Shown here: positions 45,841 through 57,888 of the stretch, piece after piece
Position numbering within the stretch: position 1 is the stretch's first letter
Layout: each line of letters begins with the position of its first letter
Source of the DNA: Aradus depressus
Lineage: Eukaryota; Arthropoda; Insecta; Hemiptera; Aradidae
Assembly (NCBI GenBank): GCA_963662175.1
Contig: OY759215.1
Location: 28,185,534 to 28,249,533, forward strand
DNA length: 64,000 nt
Reading direction: 5' to 3'
Notes under the pieces: model-generated
Database searches by the model: none
Seen by the model: the letters and a program-made list of their open reading frames with translations, nothing else
What the model was told of the DNA's origin: nothing
Made by a program: the position numbers and the translations under genes

Positions 45841-45930
45841 AGCGGAGACTAGCTAAACAGGCAGCGTAGCGGATGCTGGCCATGCAAGTAGTGGAGCGGA
45901 TGAAGGGAGAGAGAAGCGGAGCAGGCGGCA

Positions 45931-46532
45931 CGTCACAGACACTCTCACACTTGAATTATAAAGACTTAAATGGGACTAACTACATGATGAAGCTAGGGTG
46001 GAATTGATTCATGGGACTGGATCTATGACAGCAGGTGACGAAGACTGACAACCCGTTGCTATGTACATTTGTCGGCTCCTGGAGGGAGCAGAAGCAGACG
46101 GGCTAGGGACGACCCGGCGCACATTGTTCCGCCGATGACCAGTCCCAGTCCCTCAGTTACCCCGCGATTCTGAGCTCCCTCCACTGGGTGATATTGTTTT
46201 ATTGCAAGGTGCATCCTTTAAAACTAAGTACTAATAAAATAAGAAGGAATATCCATCTACTTATATACATACCAAGTTTCATAAAAACCCGTTCAGTGGT
46301 TCTTGAGTTGGTCGTCTGACAAGGTTTTAGGGGACACACGGAACTATCCTGTAACGCTGTTTTGAAGACAATTTTTAAATCCAAGAACTATTTTAGATAT
46401 GAAAATATTGGAGATCATTGAGCAGCTATGAAGCTTAATGTATTTTATAGGTCTTTAATCTGATGTACTTTACAATAACATTAATTGTACAATAATTATT
46501 GTTTTTCAAAGCATCTAATATATTTTTATAGA
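45931..46532. other. Unclassified stretch after the minisatellite
   Basis: GC-rich to about 46190 (a short continuation of the gagcggagcaggcggcac type), then ordinary AT-rich DNA. Confidence 0.4.
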
Positions 46533-46800
46533 ATATATCGTCGCTTGGATGCAGAAGTAGCTTATGTCACAAATTGCTAATTTTACAGGGGAGATGTTTT
46601 TTAGTTGTTTTGGTTACTAACTGTGGAGCTGCGGAAACATAGGTTAGTACGAACTTTGGCGATGGGGGCGCTAGCTGTAAAGATGGACATACACTACTTC
46701 TGCACCCAATGTAAAACTTTTTTTTCTATAATATGTGCATAATATAACAAAATAGCGAAAAATGGACATAGACTAGTTCTGCATCCAAGCGACGATATAT
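46533..46800. mobile_element. MITE, 268 bp with 34-bp inverted ends
   Basis: Left end atatatcgtcgcttggatgc followed by agaagtagcttatgtc; the right end is its reverse complement with a few differences. A further copy of the inverted end (ggacatacactacttctgca) lies inside near 46684. TA-rich termini suit a TA or short AT target. No reading frame. Confidence 0.75.
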
Positions 46801-47344
46801 CATTATATTAAAATCCCCTCTCAAAACGCAACATTTCAAAACGGGTGAAAAATTGGTTCTTGTGAAGAAGAAAAATTGTTGCAGCCAAACTATAGGCATA
46901 ACACCAATGTATTTCAGGATATGCTTTGTATGTTGATGTGTAAACTCTTAGCTCTCGGTAGGGGCAATGTCAGAACGTAAGTCTCGTTGATGTGAATGCT
47001 GCCAAGGGTGTGTCGGACAGTTGCGTGCGCAGCGCACACAAGATGCTTCGATACCCATCAAACAGTCACCTGGGTTTTTGTTACACTTGTGATCACCTCG
47101 AGTCAATATAACCCTCATATGTTTTTATTTTTATTTTATATTTATTATTTCACTTTTAATTAAAATAAACATTTATCTTTGACAAGTATCATAATTGAAT
47201 GAAAAGAAGTGTTATGCAATATTTTTCTCGGAAGGTTAAAAGTTGAGTTCAAAATCCAAAATTTTTATAAAATTTGGTAACTTTAATACATTTTTTATCT
47301 TTTATATATTTCATTAATATATTTTTTGTCGTTTTTTCTATTTT

Positions 47345-48352
47345 ATTATTTAGGCTGAGGGTTCGGCCTGATATATACATTATTCAGTTAAAAAAAGTAC
47401 AAAAAATAGAAAATAATAATAATAAAATACAAAGTAATAGAATCTTAATTAACAAATGAAAAAAAAAAAAATAGTGAAAAACTTCTATTGAAATGGTATT
47501 TTATTTAAATACTTCAATGTCCTCTAATTTTTAGCGCCCTTACTATATATTACTATACGTATAGTATGATATTATTGAGGTCTTGGTTGCAATGTTGAAA
47601 AGGGTCTTGTGAGGTTGTGGGCTCTTTAGTGCTTCTACCAGGTACTTTTTTCTTAGTTGGCTGAAGGCTGGACACTCCATGAAGAAGTGGTGGATGTCGT
47701 ACGGTCGGTCCTAGTTGCAGACACTACAGCTGTCTTCCCTGTTGAAGCGGTAGGTCACTCCAGCCAGGCTTTCTCTACACAGCCGTATCTGAGTCAACAC
47801 TCTCGTCCTCTCGATGTTCGTCCTCAGCTTTAAGTAGACGTTGTAGCCGTAAATATCTTTGTATGTGAGGTTATAGTTAGATTCGAGGATGTGCTGAATG
47901 TCTCTATCGCGGCTCCTTTCTTCAAATCGACTCACAATCTTTTTCTTATGCCTGCTAATAAGATCAGGGTCCTGAGTATCCCATAACCATGAATAGCCTA
48001 CAGAGGTTAGGATATTCCGGAGTTGAGTCACCCAGTTGTAGGCCGGTAGGTCTGAAGGCTGCTTGCTCAGGAACAGGAGACGTTCATAACTAAATAACGG
48101 GTACCTGTCGGCCGGCATCTCCAGTATTTTGCTCCACCAGCCCATTGCTCTTCCTTTTACGATGGCACTAAGATTGTAGCTGTTAGTCTCTACTCTGACG
48201 AAGCTTTTTGGAGTTGACTTGGGAAGCGTTAGTATTCTTTTGTAGTATCTTGTGAGCACCGTATCTAGTTTCTCCAGGTATTCTAAAGCCCATACTTCCG
48301 AGGAGTACAACAGAGTGGCCAGTGTGACTCCAGCAGTTTCTTCTTGGGCTGA
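47345..48352 (-). mobile_element. LINE 3'-terminal fragment with decayed ORF2 end
   Basis: On the minus strand, from about 48352 to 47540, a reading frame reads QEETAGVTLATLLYSSEVW, then LEKLDTVLTRYYKRILTLPK and a long C-terminal region ending in a CSVCN Cys motif. A TAG at 47711-47713 interrupts it; the same frame then continues with DRPYDIHHFFMECPAF to about 47540. The LYSSEVWA start and the C-x2-C ... H-x-x-x ... C ending are typical of the C-terminal part of LINE proteins. Its 3' UTR (47345-47430) is nearly the same as 15040-15125. It is a different family from the 49.3-52.9 kb LINE. Confidence 0.7.
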
Positions 48353-48544
48353 AAATATAGATCAATAAATAATATATTTGTTGTCACAACAAATAATATA
48401 ATGTTTTTACCCATTTCAGGAGATACCTTACTAGGCTTACTATAAGCTTACTTCATTTCTAAATTACAAACTTAATATACAAATGAATACGTATCGAAGC
48501 ATTTTAACAACAAATTCTCGCGGTATTTAGAGACACTACAATCA

Positions 48545-48668
48545 CAGTATATATCTTATTTTATATACTGTATATATTATTTATATACTGTATATATCTT
48601 ATATACTTATATATATCTTATACTGTATATATCTTATTTTATATACTGTATATATCTTATTTTAGCTA
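48545..48668. repeat. AT-rich tandem repeat
   Basis: Several copies of a tatatactgtatatatcttat-type unit in succession, partly palindromic (tatactgtatata). Confidence 0.75.
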
Positions 48669-49189
48669 TCACAAACCTATAATTTCATGTATAAAAGAAA
48701 TTGAACGACAATAAATTTGGAAGTTCAATTCCTCAACCGAGCAGATAACGTTACTCATCTGCTTAACGTTTAATATTGGAACTGGCTGTATCGTTGGGCA
48801 ACAGAGGACAGGTTATATTACAGGTTATCTCCAACCGGTGCTCAGTTCCAGATATGTCATTGGTATGTTTGCTTCTGTCTGTTCAACCAGAAAGTCTTGA
48901 AGAACTGTCAACCGGTCTCTCGTTTGTTCCAGGTTATTCTAATAACGAAGCAGTTTCATATTATTCTTAGCGTTGATGATCCATTTCACTTCATTCGAAA
49001 TGTTGAGCTTGTTGTTTATTATTCTTTTGTTTTATTTATGTGAATCCCATGATTTCATTCTTAAAAATTGTGTTTTTTCGTCCAAGAGCCTTTCCAAGAA
49101 TTTTGATTTACGGGAATTGAGGTAAGATTTATTATCATTATTTATATTCTGTTGATTACTTATGTTTAAGAAGAAAAAGGTGGCGAATC
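48669..49189. other. Unclassified stretch between the two LINEs
   Basis: A 64-codon plus-strand frame (48776-48970: VQPESLEELSTGLSFVPGYS within it) has fairly balanced codon composition but I do not recognise it and see no splice context that I trust. Confidence 0.3.
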
Positions 49190-49301
49190 ACCGGCTATGT
49201 ACTTCCCCAGCACGAATTATGTTTTTGCTCTCCCTCTAAAACCAATCGACCGTCTGGGCTAAAATTCAATGTTTGACTCATATAGTGGCTTCTGAATCCT
49301 T
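49190..49301 (+). repeat. Family C, part left of the LINE insertion
   Basis: accaatcgaccgtctgggct, aaaattcaatgtttgactca, tatagtggcttctgaatcc; continues after 52930. Confidence 0.7.
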
Positions 49302-52300
49302 TTTTTTTTTTTTTTTTTTTTTTTTCGATTTCCATCCAGAAGTATCCCTACTGGAAGGGAATATATTTATCTGCATGCGCCATATGTATATTACATGCTT
49401 TTACACAACTTAATTTTGAATTTGACATACAATAATTTAGAAAAAAAAAAAAATGTTATAGTTCATCAAAATTAATCTTCTGTACAAAATTTAAAAATTC
49501 TTCATAAAAACGTCGCACTAAAATAATTGTTGACAAAGGCCAACTTTCACCATTGACCACTACAAATCTCACTAGAGAACTTCTTAGACCCTCCAATAGT
49601 TCACAGGTGTAGATCAAATGATGGACTGTCTGCTCCTGGGTGCCGCAGAGGCAGAGAGGCGAATCAAGGATCTTGAATCTGTGAAGGTAGTGCCTCATCT
49701 TGCCGTGTCCACTCAGGAGCATGGTCATCTTAGATGGGAACGGTTTGTCGATCTTCATTGCCAACCTGTCCTCTACAGTCGGAAAGAAGCTCCTTGTAAT
49801 AGCACCTTTATTTGTCCGCCCCCATTGCTCCTTCCATTTCAGGATGGACGTCCATCTCGTCTTCGCCGTTAGAAGCGTCTTCGGGTATTTGATGTAGCTC
49901 GGAGGAAGATCTACGTCGTGTGCCGCCTCTTTCGCCAGACAGTCCGCACGTTCGTTGCCGCTATCGCCATCATGCGCCCTAACCCAACTAAATTGAACGG
50001 TCCAGCCCTCTGCTTGAAGAACCCCGACTCGAACCCTTATTTCTTCAATTAGTGGCGAGTGATTCTTGTGGTTCCTCAAGCTCTCTAAGCTTACCTGGCT
50101 GTCCGTGCACACTACCACTGTGCTTACTCCAGGTCCCGCCTCATGTTCTCCGATGTACTCTAGTGCCTTCAGTATAGCCAGCTGCTCGGCTTGGTTATTG
50201 GAGCACACCTGATCCAGTCTATAGGAGAGTTCGTCTAGAGTCGCTTCTCTTCTCATTACGACGACTGCGCAGCCGACTGCTCCGTCTGACTTGCTTCCAT
50301 CCGTATACAGTCGGAGCGTGTGTCCATCAATAATTTCCCCCGGATATTCAACCTCTTCAATTTCGAGAACGCTGGCTGGGTGTTTCCACTCTGCGTAAGG
50401 GACTGGTGCATCATACGCCTCGTGTGTTAAACCTGCAAAGTTGCCATGTGCTTTGGTAACTCCGTAAACGGCTGCTATCTCCTCCAGCTTGATGCATATT
50501 GGTGTGACGCCTGCCAAGAGGCATGCTGCCTCGTGAGAAATGGTCTTGTAGCCCCTGACTATCCGGATTGCCATTAATCTTTGAGCTCTGTTTAATTTGA
50601 TCTTATTATATTTCCTATTCAGGGCGTCGATCCAAACCGCTACAGAGTAAGAGATGAGAGGAAGTACTGCTCCTTTGTAGATGACTTCCAGTGCCTCTTG
50701 CCCAAGGCCCCACCGTACTTTTGCTGACCGTGACAGTAGGTTTATGACTTGTAAGCTCTTCTGTCTGATGTGAGCAACATGCTTATTGAAAGTAAACTTA
50801 CTGTCGATGATCACTCCAAGATACTTCAGCTCACTTGCTAGCTGAAGCCTTTCTCCCTCCAGAAACACTTCTACAAGACTAGGATGTCTTTTCCGAGAGA
50901 TATATAGTGCCTTGGACTTGTTACTATTAAATTTGACTTTATTCGATGTAGCCCAGCTGCATACCTTAAAAATTTCACGGTTTGCAGTCGCCTCTATTTT
51001 TTAGTTCTGTCCGGCCGGATATCATAAGTAAGACGTCGTCGGCGTAGGCAATTACTCGAGTTTTCTCCGAGTATGGAAGCTTGAGTAGGGAGTCGTATTG
51101 GACGTTCCAGTATCCAGGTGCACAACAAGAGCCTTGGGGGCATCCTCTTTCGATCTTTTTACTAAACTCGACATTATTTACCGATAGAACTGCTAACCTG
51201 TTTCGAAAGTAGTCCTTTGTTAATATAAACAGATTTTTCGGACATGCCATACATCGAAGTTGCTTCATTATAGCCGGCCACCAGGCCGCATCGAATGCTC
51301 CTTGCACATCAAGCGAGATCAATAGAATATCCCATTTACGTTGAAGATTACTCTGAACAAATCGCTTGACGTCCATTACTGCATCAGTCGCACTCGACTG
51401 TGGCCTGAACCCATATTGCCTGTCGCTTAATAATTTGTTGGAATAGGCATGGTACATAATTCTATCGATCATGAGCTTTTCCAGGACCTTCCCAGACACG
51501 TTAATGAGGCTTATCGGTCGGTACTTTGAGAGGTCATTGGAGCTTTCTTTTCCAGGCTTTACAATAGGAACAATTTTTGATTTCTTCCAAGCAGATGGAA
51601 AGTGGCCTCTGTTTAGGCACTCATTGTAAAGCGTAGCCACGAATTCGGGGAACAGAGAGGTAATGTTTCTTAATATTTCGCTTGTTATTCCGTCCTCTCC
51701 AGGTGTCTTTTTGGGGTCCATACCAGATACAACGCTGAATACCTCTGCTGAAGTGAACGGTGGATCATCCATTGTTTCAATGGTCTTCTGCATTTCCTCC
51801 CGACAAGCCACATGGAACTCCCCATCCGTGGCTACATCGTCTTTGGGTATGAATTTATTCAGCATCTCTTGCAGGGTTTCCTCCATATTGCCGGTGTATG
51901 TGCCATCTTGCTTTTGAATTGTGGTTAGCGGGGAGGTAGTCTTCCTTTTTCCAGCAGCAATCTTGTAGACCATGTTCCAGGGATTACTGCCTTCAGTTGC
52001 GTTGCAGTAATTTTTCCACGACTCTAACTTCACTTCAGAGATTTTCTTTGTGTATATTGCTTTCTCATCGTAATATTGTCTTTTCCGTTCTGCTCTTAAG
52101 TGTGAGTCGCGGTAGGTCCGTTGGTAGCGTCTTCTCATTGCATTAACCTTTTTCCGTAGTAAAGTTAATTGATCGTTCCACCATGGAACCTTCTTCTTGC
52201 TGCCGCCACTGGCCCTTCTTATAGGTCTGAACACTAGTCTGCATGTCTTAGCTAGTATGGAGTTGAATCGGGCAATTACTGTCTCCAAATTCCTTTGTTC

Positions 52301-52930
52301 TTTAACCCATGAGGCTAAGATAGCATCCAGCGAAGAGTCATTGTTGATGATAGCGGGTAATTGCTGTTCCAATAACCGAACGAAACTCTGTCGCAAAACT
52401 ATAATGAAGAAATGCCAATTCGCGTTCTTCATACTGTATTTACGGGTACTGGCTCCTCGTCGGTTATCAGGTCTTCTTTTCTCATTTAATTCTAAGTTGT
52501 AACTTATGATGCGATGATCGGAACAACTCTCTTCGGGTTCGATGACCCAGTCACTGATTCTGTCCAGCATCCGATAGTTAGACACAGTGAGGTCAATGAA
52601 GCTTCTTCTGTTCCTTGTTTGGAAGCTGGGATTATCTGGGTCATCGTTCAGTACTAGAAGAGAATTGGATGCCAGGAAGTCATCCAGAAGTCGCCCCCTA
52701 GTGTTAGTCGTTGAGTTGAACCAGGAAGCGGAACGAGCGTTACTGTCCATGGCTAGCAGTAGACCGGCACCCTTGGCAAAGTCTACTATGCCTAAAAGTT
52801 TAGAGAGATCATTTTCTATATTAGTGTGATATTCCAAGTAAATACTTCCAACGTAAATTTTGGAATATCCAAAAGTCATCTCTAGTAAAACTATATCCTC
52901 TGAGGAATATTGAGAAATTAAAATTACATC
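49302..52930 (-). mobile_element. Non-LTR retrotransposon (LOA/R1/I-like), 5'-truncated copy
   Basis: A 3.6-kb minus-strand insertion. At its 3' end it has a poly(A) tail, seen as about 26 T on the + strand (49300-49325). The sequence ttctgaatcctt flanks both ends (49290-49301 and 52931-52942), a target-site duplication. The insertion lies within a family-C repeat copy, whose halves continue at 49190-49290 and 52931-53290. Within it are an endonuclease, reverse transcriptase and RNase H, typical of LOA/R1/I-group elements; the ORF1 (gag-like) part and the endonuclease N-terminus are missing. Confidence 0.9.
49456..50868 (-). pseudogene. LINE reverse transcriptase thumb, RNase H and C-terminal zinc-type motif
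   Basis: Continuation of the LINE protein after the frameshift; similarity begins slightly before this ATG. ELKYLGVIIDSKFTFNKHV and VLPLISYSVAVWIDAL are usual after LINE reverse transcriptases. RNase H residues are visible: LYTDGSKSDGAVG (Asp), SNNQAEQLAILKALE (Glu), VVCTDSQVSLESL (Asp), and a VRAHDGDSGNERADCLAKEA end with the His and Asp in place. A Cys/His cluster (CLCGTQEQTVHHLIYTC) follows, then the stop at 49456-49458. All RNase H catalytic residues are intact although the upstream frame is broken. Confidence 0.9.
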
Positions 52931-52966
52931 TTCTGAATCCTTATACTCGATTTTGTGTCGACACAT
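50975..52966 (-). pseudogene. LINE endonuclease-reverse transcriptase reading frame
   Basis: The first dozen residues are flanking DNA; the element begins near residue 13. Then comes an AP-type endonuclease C-terminal half (LLAMDSNARSASWFNS, FIDLTVSN, and the catalytic SDHRII), a basic linker, and a reverse transcriptase with IVPIVKPGKESSNDLSKYRP, ISLINVSGKVLEKLM, QYGFRPQSSATDAV, LLISLDVQGAFDAAWW, ERGCPQGSCCAPGYWN and the YADDVLL catalytic box. The frame then ends early because of one extra base in a run of A around 50998-51003; the second half of the protein continues in another frame. The domain order is typical of LINE ORF2. The copy is dead. Confidence 0.9.
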
Positions 52967-53296
52967 TCACTGCATCAGCAGTTATTAGGGTATTTTAGTC
53001 GAACCCTTTCTTTCTGATCTCCATTTCCCGTCGACAGATTTCGCGAAAAATTAATTTTGAATTTAAGTATAAAATTTATGTCGCTACATTTATTACTTCG
53101 GCAGTTATTGGCATTTTTGTGTTGAGCCCCCTCCCCTTCAGCTGATTCCGAAAATTAATAAGTGCCTTATAGGGCTTTGAATTTATATATGAAATTTCGC
53201 GTCAATAAATTCATTACAACTGCAGGAGTTTTTATGTTAACCCTCGCCCTCAACCCTTTCCCCCCGTCCCTTTGGCCGATTTGGCTGAAAATCAAA
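52931..53296 (+). repeat. Family C, part right of the LINE insertion
   Basis: gaatccttatactcgatttt, tgtcgacacattcactgcat, cagcagttattagggtattt, then a second, similar step (atttattacttcggcagtta). It is cut at about 53297 by a SINE-1. Confidence 0.7.
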
Positions 53297-53457
53297 GGGT
53301 ACTCGTTAAAGACCCCTACCCTTGGTGAATAAACATTTAGGGTATACAAAATTTAGGAGCCCCATAGTAGAGTCGGGCTCATGCCACCAAAGAGCGTTCT
53401 GGAAGTAGGCGATATGACCTTGTTATTAAAGCCCGGGCATGAGTCACAATAACTAAT
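53297..53457 (+). repeat. SINE-1 3' half
   Basis: ggtactcgttaaagacccct, atagtagagtcgggctcatg, aaagcccgggcatgagtcac. It interrupts a family-C repeat. Confidence 0.8.
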
Positions 53458-53509
53458 TAAGATTACAATTTAAAAGTTAAGTTTTACGAAAATACCTATA
53501 ACAAAATTT

Positions 53510-55340
53510 TTCATATAAATCGCTCCTGTGTTCGCTTGATCTAGTTCCGCCCGAAACCATCAAACAGATAGCTCAGCGAAAATTTGAACATTACAGTTCA
53601 AGGGCAGTAAACGGTTGGGGAAAAAAATTACGGTGTCCTTGATCTTGAAAACTGAGAATCCGGAATGCATAATATTGTTTCCCTTTTTTAATTGGGATTT
53701 CTGTTATATTTCAGCCATTCTAGAACTAATCTGTCTGAACTTCGTGAAATATGTTTTTTTTTTCAATTAATTTTTTCATTCATATATTTTTTGGTAGTAG
53801 TTGATAGGTATAATCGGCCAGAAATAATTTAGTTTGCACCGGGATTTCATGTTTTCCGACCCCTGGATTCAGAAAATGAAAAAAAAACCATGTCTGTGAA
53901 CAAGATAACTCTCGAGAGAATACATTTATCGACATGATCTTTTAAATGTATATACAGAACCCCATAAGGACGACACCTATTAATTTTCAGCTAAAGGAAA
54001 ATTGGAATTAGGAAGGAGACTTGACACATTCTAATAACTGCCTGTAATGAATGTACCGACATGAAATTTTATATGTAAATTCATAACCCCTAGGACAGCA
54101 ACTATTAATTTTCAGCGAAATCTGCTCAAAAGAAGGGGGAGGGGGCTCAACATATTTATTTTTTGCTCATACGGTCGACTGGTTTTGGAGCGGAAACTTA
54201 ATTGATTAATTCTTTTGGGAACTATATGATTCTTCTACTACTTTTTTTCTGTTGAATAAGGATCAAAATGAGACAATTTCTGGGAAATGTGCTTCTGTCC
54301 ATCGCTCAACTTATCTTGTAATTTATACCTATGCCAAGTATGCATGGACGTTTAAATGTTGCAGCTTACCTGTAGATAGCCCATCTCAAATAACCATGTT
54401 GCACCTTAACTTCCCAAAAAGAAACAAAAAACAAAATTGTGTGTACAAAAAGTACCAACAATGAACTTCCCAAACACTAATTTGTCACGTTGATTTCGCT
54501 ACGAAGTTTTCGCACTTACTCTAGAACTAATCGATCCGTTGGGCTAATTATCAATCGTTGACTTACATACGGAATGCGGAATCCTCTTATCAAATTTCAT
54601 ATCAATACATTCATTATATTGAGACTTATTACGAGTTTTTGTGTTACTAGTACCCCCACCTCCTTCTTTTTCACAGTTTTGGCTGAAAATCAGGAAGTGT
54701 CGTCCTTCGGGTGTTCAGGGAGCACATACAAAATTTCGTACTCATACATTCATTCTATTGGGATTTATCGTGATAGACAGGAAATATTTTTTACACTTTC
54801 CTCATGTTCACTTCTACCCATTGTATATTTTGTACAGATTGTAGTATAAAAAGAAAAAACATTCTTGGAATCAAGTGGTTGGAAAAAATAAAATTCCATT
54901 GAAAACTGCATGGAAAGATTGACTGATTAGATAACATCGTATTGCTGGATAAGTAAAAAAAAAAAAATTATTTTTGTTTAAATAAGAAATCCCGAATACA
55001 TCAATCGCAGCCGCTCTTTTCGTAAATAAATGAAATGGTTCTATTTGTGCTTTGATCTGCCGCAGCGATGGCGCAGCCGCTTCTACCACTTCCTCAAATC
55101 TCCAGTTTGTCTATAATGTCTAAATTCTGAAAATATGTTTTTGGTGAAACAGGCAATGTAAATTTTCGCTCTTTAACCAAAGCCTATCGACCGTTTCGGT
55201 TAAAAATTGATAGTTGACTTATATAGGGGTTTCTGTATCCTCATACTAAATTTTGTATCAGTACAATCGGCAGTTATCGGTTTTTTCGAGTTGACCCACC
55301 CCTGCGATCGTCCTTTTAGTCGATTCAACTGATTTTTTTT
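53510..55340. repeat. Cluster of family-C repeat copies in both orientations
   Basis: Inverted copy at 53870-54200 (atgtctgtgaacaagataac, tgaatgtaccgacatgaaat, aattttcagcgaaatctgct) and direct copies at 54540-54800 and 55165-55335 (gagacttattacgagttttt, ggctgaaaatcaggaag). No intact gene seen; a 54871-55089 minus ORF is unrecognised. Confidence 0.55.
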
Positions 55341-55344
55341 TTTT

Positions 55345-55500
55345 TGGCCTTATGTACAATGCATATTAACCATGTCACTGTGTTATCAAGTTATTTACGA
55401 CATCCATGGCCCCGGGAGGGAATTCTATCTACGAAATAAAACTCACTCCCTGACGGGATTCGATCCCACAAACCATGGTGAGACCATGCGATCATGAAAT
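55345..55500 (-). repeat. Second tRNA-like SINE family, copy 2
   Basis: On the minus strand: a catggtctcaccatggtttg head, gggatcgaatcccgtcaggg (B-box type), then tttcgtagatagaattccct and ccggggccatggatg. Confidence 0.5.
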
Positions 55501-55634
55501 TCCGGTACAAACAACATCGAATTTCTGACCGATTACATAACTTCATCTATATTTTCGAATAATTGAGAAAGTAATATGTCTGTTTGTGTGTGTGTCTGTG
55601 AACAAGATAACTCCCGAATGAATATATGTATGTA

Positions 55635-56392
55635 CAGTGAAATTCTTATAACGATATTCAAGGGACCAAGAAAAATACATCGTTATATTCGGAACCAAAC
55701 TGTTATAAGAAGATATTGATGTTGGCTGCTTCTAAGTTTTTTTTGTTTTTTTTCAAAGTCTCATCTTTTTCAAACGTTTCTTTGATTTTGTCTCTGGATT
55801 TCCAGATTGTCGATATCGTAGACTGGGAAATTCGAAGCTCCGACACTAACTTTTTGATTGTTTCTCCTTTCTCAATCCTATTTATGATTTTCACTTATTC
55901 TTCAATAGAAAATGCGCGAGGTTTGTTCGAAGTCATTTTCAATTCAATTTTTACACTGTCACGATTCCTACGGAGACAAAAGGAAGTCTAATCTGAAACT
56001 AGGAATATACGCACTAGAAGGGTAGAAGGGAGTTCGTAGAATATTCTACAAGAAGGAAATGGAATGACTCATTGCTCTCGGAAAGAGTAAACAAGAACCG
56101 TGTGTTTAAATCCTTTTTCTATAATGTTTGTATTTTTCATCTGTTCAAAACTCATACTGTTTTACCCAATTATGTATGTATGTGCATATGTACATACATA
56201 ATCTTATATCATTATAACCGGAATGAAAAAACAATTTTTTCTTATGTTTTAGATCGTTTTATACGGAATATCGTTATATCCGGATTTATTTCTTCACTTT
56301 TAAATAGCAAACCAAACTAGATACGGGTTTTACATCGTTACTTATATCCGGAAAATCGTTACATCAGGAATCGTTATAAAAGGATTTTACTG
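55635..56392. mobile_element. Deleted pogo/Tigger-type DNA transposon A (758 bp)
   Basis: TA flanks both ends (55633-55634, 56393-56394). The inverted ends read CAGTGAAATTCTTATAACGA and (reverse complement) CAGTAAAATCCTTTTATAACG. On the minus strand from the ATG near 55939 a frame reads MTSNKPRAFSIEE, a stop, and VKIINRIEKGETIKKLVSEL with RISQSTISTIWKSRDKI, the Tigger/CENP-B type helix-turn-helix start. No catalytic DDE part remains. Confidence 0.8.
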
Positions 56393-56409
56393 TACCTATA
56401 TATTAACAC

Positions 56410-56740
56410 AAAAACTTAAAAAACTGCCATTATAATAAATCTAACGACTCAAAATTTCGTATATAAATTCAATCACCCATAGTATAGGACCTATCAATTT
56501 TCCACGGAATCGACAAAAGAGAAGGGGGATTAGGGGGGGAAAGCTTCACAGGAAAACTCCAAAACTTCCGATATATTGACATGAAATTTTATATTCAAAT
56601 CCAAAACACCGCAAGGACGGCACCTATTATTTTTCTACCAAAACGACCGAAGGGAAGAAAGGGATCAGAGAGGAGGGCTCGTCTCAAATACCTTAATAAC
56701 TGCCAATGTATAGGAAAATAAAACAAAAAAATATTGAATT
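56410..56740 (-). repeat. Family C copy, inverted
   Basis: ttccgatatattgacatgaa, tccaaaacaccgcaaggacg, gcacctattatttttctacc, taataactgccaatgta. It continues the element interrupted at 55500-55634 by Tigger A. Confidence 0.6.
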
Positions 56741-57598
56741 AATTTTAATAATGAAAAATTTAAGAAAATCAACCCAATATTTTTTTCAAAAATTGTATTC
56801 TATTCATTTTCCCTGTTGGCCCAGTAAGATTATTTGAAAACCTCTGGATTAGATTTAATATTTTTGTAAAATTTAGAAGACAAAATGGCATCTCTTTAGA
56901 AATCCAAATGAAAAGTTTGTTAATTGATTTTTTTTTTTTAAATTACGTGCACTTTCTTAAGAATTGCACGTCTTGAACTTTTGATACTTTTTTAGAAAAA
57001 GAAAAGAGATGAAATTTCTACAGGAAATGTGGTAATTTAATGTTTCTTTTGGTTTTAATTAGTATTGTTTATTTAATTATTATTTATTTATCATTTTTTT
57101 AAGATTAACACTTAAGCCTTTTAATTACCACAATTGATCAGTTTTGGAGAGAGAGCGAAAACTTCATTAATTTATTCGTTCTGGGGAAGTTCAATACCAT
57201 TGATTCACCGACGACTTGTTTTGAGCTCAGAGAAGACATAACAACCAATAAGTGAACATTTTATATGGGCCTGTGTGAAGACGATCAGGACGCGGAAGAG
57301 GATTAATTGAATTTACACTTGATTCTCAACCTGACGATAATGGTCTTTGTGTAGCTTACTTCTGACCGTCCGTCGTCTGTGTCGATGTTGGATGTAATGT
57401 TTTCTAAACATACATTAATAAAATTCGTCCTTATTTTGAATGAAGAACTCTTCGAGAGTCTGAAAAAGATGACTTTGGGTGCACAAACTGTTGTAAAATC
57501 CGTTAAAAAGATAGTGAATTATTTTAGTAATATATAATTATTTTGTCTTGGAAACTAACCATTGATAATAAGAACATATGACTTGAGCACTCCGTCCG
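56741..57598. other. Intergenic, nothing recognised
   Basis: AT-rich; no repeat family or gene identified. Confidence 0.45.
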
Positions 57599-57770
57599 AT
57601 ACTCGTTAAAGACCCGTACCCAAGGTGAATAAAAATTTAGGGTAGGCAACATTTAGGACTCCCATACTAGAGTCGGGCTCATATACACCAGAGTGACAAA
57701 AGAGCTCTCTGGTAATAGGAGATATGACCTCGGAGTTAAAGCCCGGACATGGAAACAATAACTAACTAAC
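57599..57770 (+). repeat. SINE-1 3' half
   Basis: atactcgttaaagacccgta, taggactcccatactagagt, agttaaagcccggacatg. Confidence 0.8.
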
Positions 57771-57888
57771 ATATGCAAAAAAATCATGTAATCTATGTTA
57801 TTTTTTAGAGTAAATAAAATAGAAATAATTCTTTCCCTGTTTTATCCCTAACTTTATTTTATTGAAGGAATCCGATGAGAAAAAGTAT

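Noticed and set aside
49618..49897. Plus-strand ORFs over the LINE RNase H region
   Set aside because: Antisense shadows of the minus-strand LINE protein.
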